A stretch of 32,815 nucleotides of DNA from Polaribacter sp. Its GTDB lineage: Bacteria > Bacteroidota > Bacteroidia > Flavobacteriales > Flavobacteriaceae. The stretch spans positions 1 through 32,815 of the forward strand of contig JABAZI010000017.1 in assembly GCA_018608545.1 (NCBI GenBank), written 5' to 3'. Positions within the stretch are counted from its first letter, which is position 1; every line of letters starts with the position of its first letter. A program made the position numbers and the translations under genes. The notes beneath the pieces were generated by a model. It saw nothing but the letters and a program-made list of their open reading frames with translations, was not told the DNA's origin and searched no databases. Of the stretch, positions 31,337-32,815 are shown in pieces.

Positions 31337-32494
31337 TTACTCTAACCAAGATTTATAGTACTCTTCGTCTGCAATTTTCATTGCTTGTTCTGTTACCTGT
31401 AAAGGCTTAAAAGTATCGACCATTACTGCTAATTCTTCTGTTTTTGTATGACCAATACTACGTTCTGTTGCGCCTGGATGAGGGCCGTGTGGAATTCCTG
31501 CTGGATGCAAAGAAATATGCCCTTGTTCAATGTCGTTTCTACTCATAAAATCACCGTCTACATAATATAAAACCTCATCTGAATCTATATTGCTATGATT
31601 GTATGGTGCCGGAATTGAATTCGGATGGTAATCGTATAATCGTGGAACAAAACTGCAAATCACAAATGCATTTGTTTCAAAAGTTTGATGAACTGGTGGG
31701 GGTTGATGAATTCTCCCTGTGATTGGCTCAAAATCGTGAATAGAAAATGCATACGGAAAATTATACCCATCATATCCAATTACATCAAAAGGATGTGAAG
31801 CATAGGTCATTTCTATAATTTCATCTTGCTTTTTAACTTTAATTAGAAAATCTCCCAACTCATTATGTGTTTCTAATTCTTGAGGCCTTCTTATATCGCG
31901 CTCACAAAAAGGTGCATGTTCTAACAACTGACCAAACCAATTTCTGTAGCGTTTAGGGGTATACACTGGTGAATAAGATTCAACAATAAACAATCTGTTA
32001 TTTTCAGTATCGAAATCTAGTTTATAAATAGTTCCTCGTGGGATCAGCAAATAATCTCCATATTTAAAATCAATATTCCCAAGATGCGTTCTTAATTTTC
32101 CGGTTCCTTTATGAATAAAAATTACTTCATCTGCATCTGTGTTTTTGTAAAAATAAGAGGAGGTAGGTGCTTTTGGAGCTGATAAAATAATATTACAGTC
32201 CGAGTTTGTCAAGACCACTTTTCTGCTCTCTAAATAGTCCTTTTCTTGTGAAACTTGAAACCCTCTAAAACGATAAGATTGGAGGTTATTTGCTTTCGCA
32301 ATTTTAGGTTTTACAGAATATTGTTTTCCTATTTTTTTGACCATAGTAGGCCTATGTTCATGATACGAGTTGGTTGACATTCCGTCGAAACCGATGGTTC
32401 CAAACAATTGCTCATAGTATAAGCTTCCATCTTTTTTACGAAATTGTGTGTGTCTTTTAGGCGGAATTAGTCCTAATTTATGATAAAAAGGCAT
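31337..32494 (-). CDS. hmgA: Homogentisate 1,2-dioxygenase
   Basis: A 385-residue cupin-fold iron enzyme that opens the ring of homogentisate to maleylacetoacetate. Landmarks: IPRGTIYKLDF (N-terminal cupin), HEHRP near residue 45, H300 and E307 in HSNIDSDEVLYY, and H336/H339 in GIPHGPHPGATE, the latter region holding the metal ligands and substrate contacts. It is shorter than the roughly 440-residue human and Pseudomonas enzymes, as is usual for Bacteroidetes. It leads the operon hmgA-hppD-kynA. The genes for maleylacetoacetate isomerase and fumarylacetoacetase are not in the window. A 170-base leader precedes it. Confidence 0.93.
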   Translation of the reverse strand: MPFYHKLGLIPPKRHTQFRKKDGSLYYEQLFGTIGFDGMSTNSYHEHRPTMVKKIGKQYSVKPKIAKANNLQSYRFRGFQVSQEKDYLESRKVVLTNSDCNIILSAPKAPTSSYFYKNTDADEVIFIHKGTGKLRTHLGNIDFKYGDYLLIPRGTIYKLDFDTENNRLFIVESYSPVYTPKRYRNWFGQLLEHAPFCERDIRRPQELETHNELGDFLIKVKKQDEIIEMTYASHPFDVIGYDGYNFPYAFSIHDFEPITGRIHQPPPVHQTFETNAFVICSFVPRLYDYHPNSIPAPYNHSNIDSDEVLYYVDGDFMSRNDIEQGHISLHPAGIPHGPHPGATERSIGHTKTEELAVMVDTFKPLQVTEQAMKIADEEYYKSWLE

Positions 32495-32555
32495 GTTTTA
32501 TGAATGTATTTAATGAATTTATAAGAGTAATAATACTTAAACTGAAGTATCACAT

Positions 32556-32580
32556 TCCTTTTTTAGATTGAAAAAAAGGA
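32556..32580 (-). promoter_or_regulatory. Hairpin in the hmgA leader
   Basis: TCCTTTTTT (32556-32564) and AAAAAAGGA (32572-32580) pair perfectly around a 7-base loop. It lies between the small leader ORF and hmgA. No T-run follows on the minus strand, so it is not an ordinary terminator; it may be an attenuation or RNA-stability element. Confidence 0.45.
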
Positions 32581-32592
32581 CCTAAAAAATGA

Positions 32593-32649
32593 TCATTCAG
32601 GGTTGCGTTTCAGTAAGAATTTTAAAAAGATAAGTAATTCTAAATACAT
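32593..32649 (-). CDS. Possible 18-residue leader peptide before hmgA
   Basis: An ATG at 32649-32647, directly after an in-frame TAG, opens an 18-codon frame reading MYLELLIFLK-FLLKRNPE and ending TGA. It starts about 18 bases downstream of the transcription start predicted from the -7 box at 32673-32680, and about 100 bases before hmgA. One Tyr and two Phe among 18 residues in front of a tyrosine-breakdown operon suggest a sensing leader peptide like TnaC, but Leu is more abundant and coding status is unproven. Confidence 0.35.
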   Translation of the reverse strand: MYLELLIFLKFLLKRNPE

Positions 32650-32672
32650 CTATATCGATTTCGTAGTTCTTA

Positions 32673-32680
32673 CAAATATA
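32673..32680 (-). promoter_or_regulatory. -7 promoter box of the hmgA operon
   Basis: The minus strand reads TATATTTG, matching TAnnTTTG. It gives a leader of about 170 bases before hmgA. The sequence at -33 (TTTCTG) is only a partial match. Confidence 0.5.
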
Positions 32681-32711
32681 GGAAAAACTCTGTCAGAAAT
32701 AGAAGAATTTA

Positions 32712-32815
32712 TTATTCTATCTTCTTAATAACTGCTTTCGGTGCTTCTTTTCTAGTGCCATCAAAACCATCTACTCCTCCAACGGTGGTGTACTTCATTA
32801 CATACCTTTTATTCG
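32712..32815 (-). CDS. 3' end of an unidentified gene (truncated by window edge)
   Basis: The minus strand is open from the right edge to a TAA at 32714-32712, encoding the last 33 residues: a basic KRYVMKYTTVGG segment, then VDGFDGTRKEAPKAVIKKIE. The composition looks like real protein and the same direction as hmgA suggests it is the gene upstream of the operon. I do not recognise the family from this tail. The hmgA promoter box lies 31 bases downstream of the stop. Confidence 0.6.
   Translation of the reverse strand, partial: NKRYVMKYTTVGGVDGFDGTRKEAPKAVIKKIE

Noticed and set aside
1-32815. CRISPR arrays, insertion sequences, transposases or phage genes
   Set aside because: No series of regularly spaced repeats, no transposase motifs and no structural phage genes were seen. 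The 55-base 3' element occurs only twice.

Overview
The window is about 33 kb of AT-rich bacterial chromosome, most likely from a marine member of the Flavobacteriaceae (Polaribacter- or Tenacibaculum-like; this is inference). The reasons are a DUF5916 outer-membrane protein, a TonB-dependent receptor with a carboxypeptidase-like N-terminal domain, DUF2452 and DUF6370 proteins, very AT-rich spacers with almost no Shine-Dalgarno sequences, and repeated TAnnTTTG boxes, the Bacteroidetes -7 promoter element. Most of the window is housekeeping or metabolic chromosome. The accessory part is the left 1.7 kb.

Layout. (1) 1-1660: the C-terminal M23 peptidase module of a protein cut by the window edge, followed by two diverged paralogous lipoproteins. 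Both paralogues carry nearly the same 3' element, but only the last copy has a complete terminator hairpin. This resembles a toxin with a growing row of immunity genes. It abuts the 3' side of a tRNA-Cys gene. (2) 1865-2786 (minus): tRNA-Cys with a clear promoter and terminator, folB, and a DUF2452 gene. (3) 3200-7730 (plus): DUF5916 protein, glnS and a DUF6370 lipoprotein, ended by a strong terminator. (4) 7783-10123 (minus): a Tas-like aldo/keto reductase and pgk, each its own unit. (5) 10233-11375 (plus): DNA polymerase III delta'. (6) 11422-14238 (minus): MATE transporter, crotonase-family enzyme and MOSC protein in a row. (7) 14329-15123 (plus) universal stress protein, converging with one spare base on an AddB-like nuclease (minus, to 17863). 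(8) 17947-19248 (plus): omega-amidase and a GNAT acetyltransferase. (9) 19313-21455 (minus): four-helix membrane protein, PlsC-like acyltransferase and acyl-ACP desaturase, a probable lipid operon. (10) 21568-25186 (minus): TonB-dependent receptor plus a lipoprotein built from four repeats, with inverted and direct repeats upstream. (11) 25407-29114 (minus): DUF3108 protein, M23 lipoprotein and pgi. (12) 29219-32494 (minus): hmgA, hppD and tryptophan 2,3-dioxygenase, an aromatic amino acid breakdown operon preceded by a leader with an 18-codon ORF and a hairpin. (13) 32712-32815: the 3' end of an unidentified minus-strand gene.

The most interesting points are the immunity-like gene row with its split terminator, the possible leader-peptide control of the aromatic operon, the receptor plus repeat-lipoprotein pair, an M23 enzyme whose usual second metal-binding histidine is cysteine, and several genes whose promoter box lies so close to the ATG that their mRNAs may be leaderless. 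All assignments come from reading motifs by eye; no database search was run.
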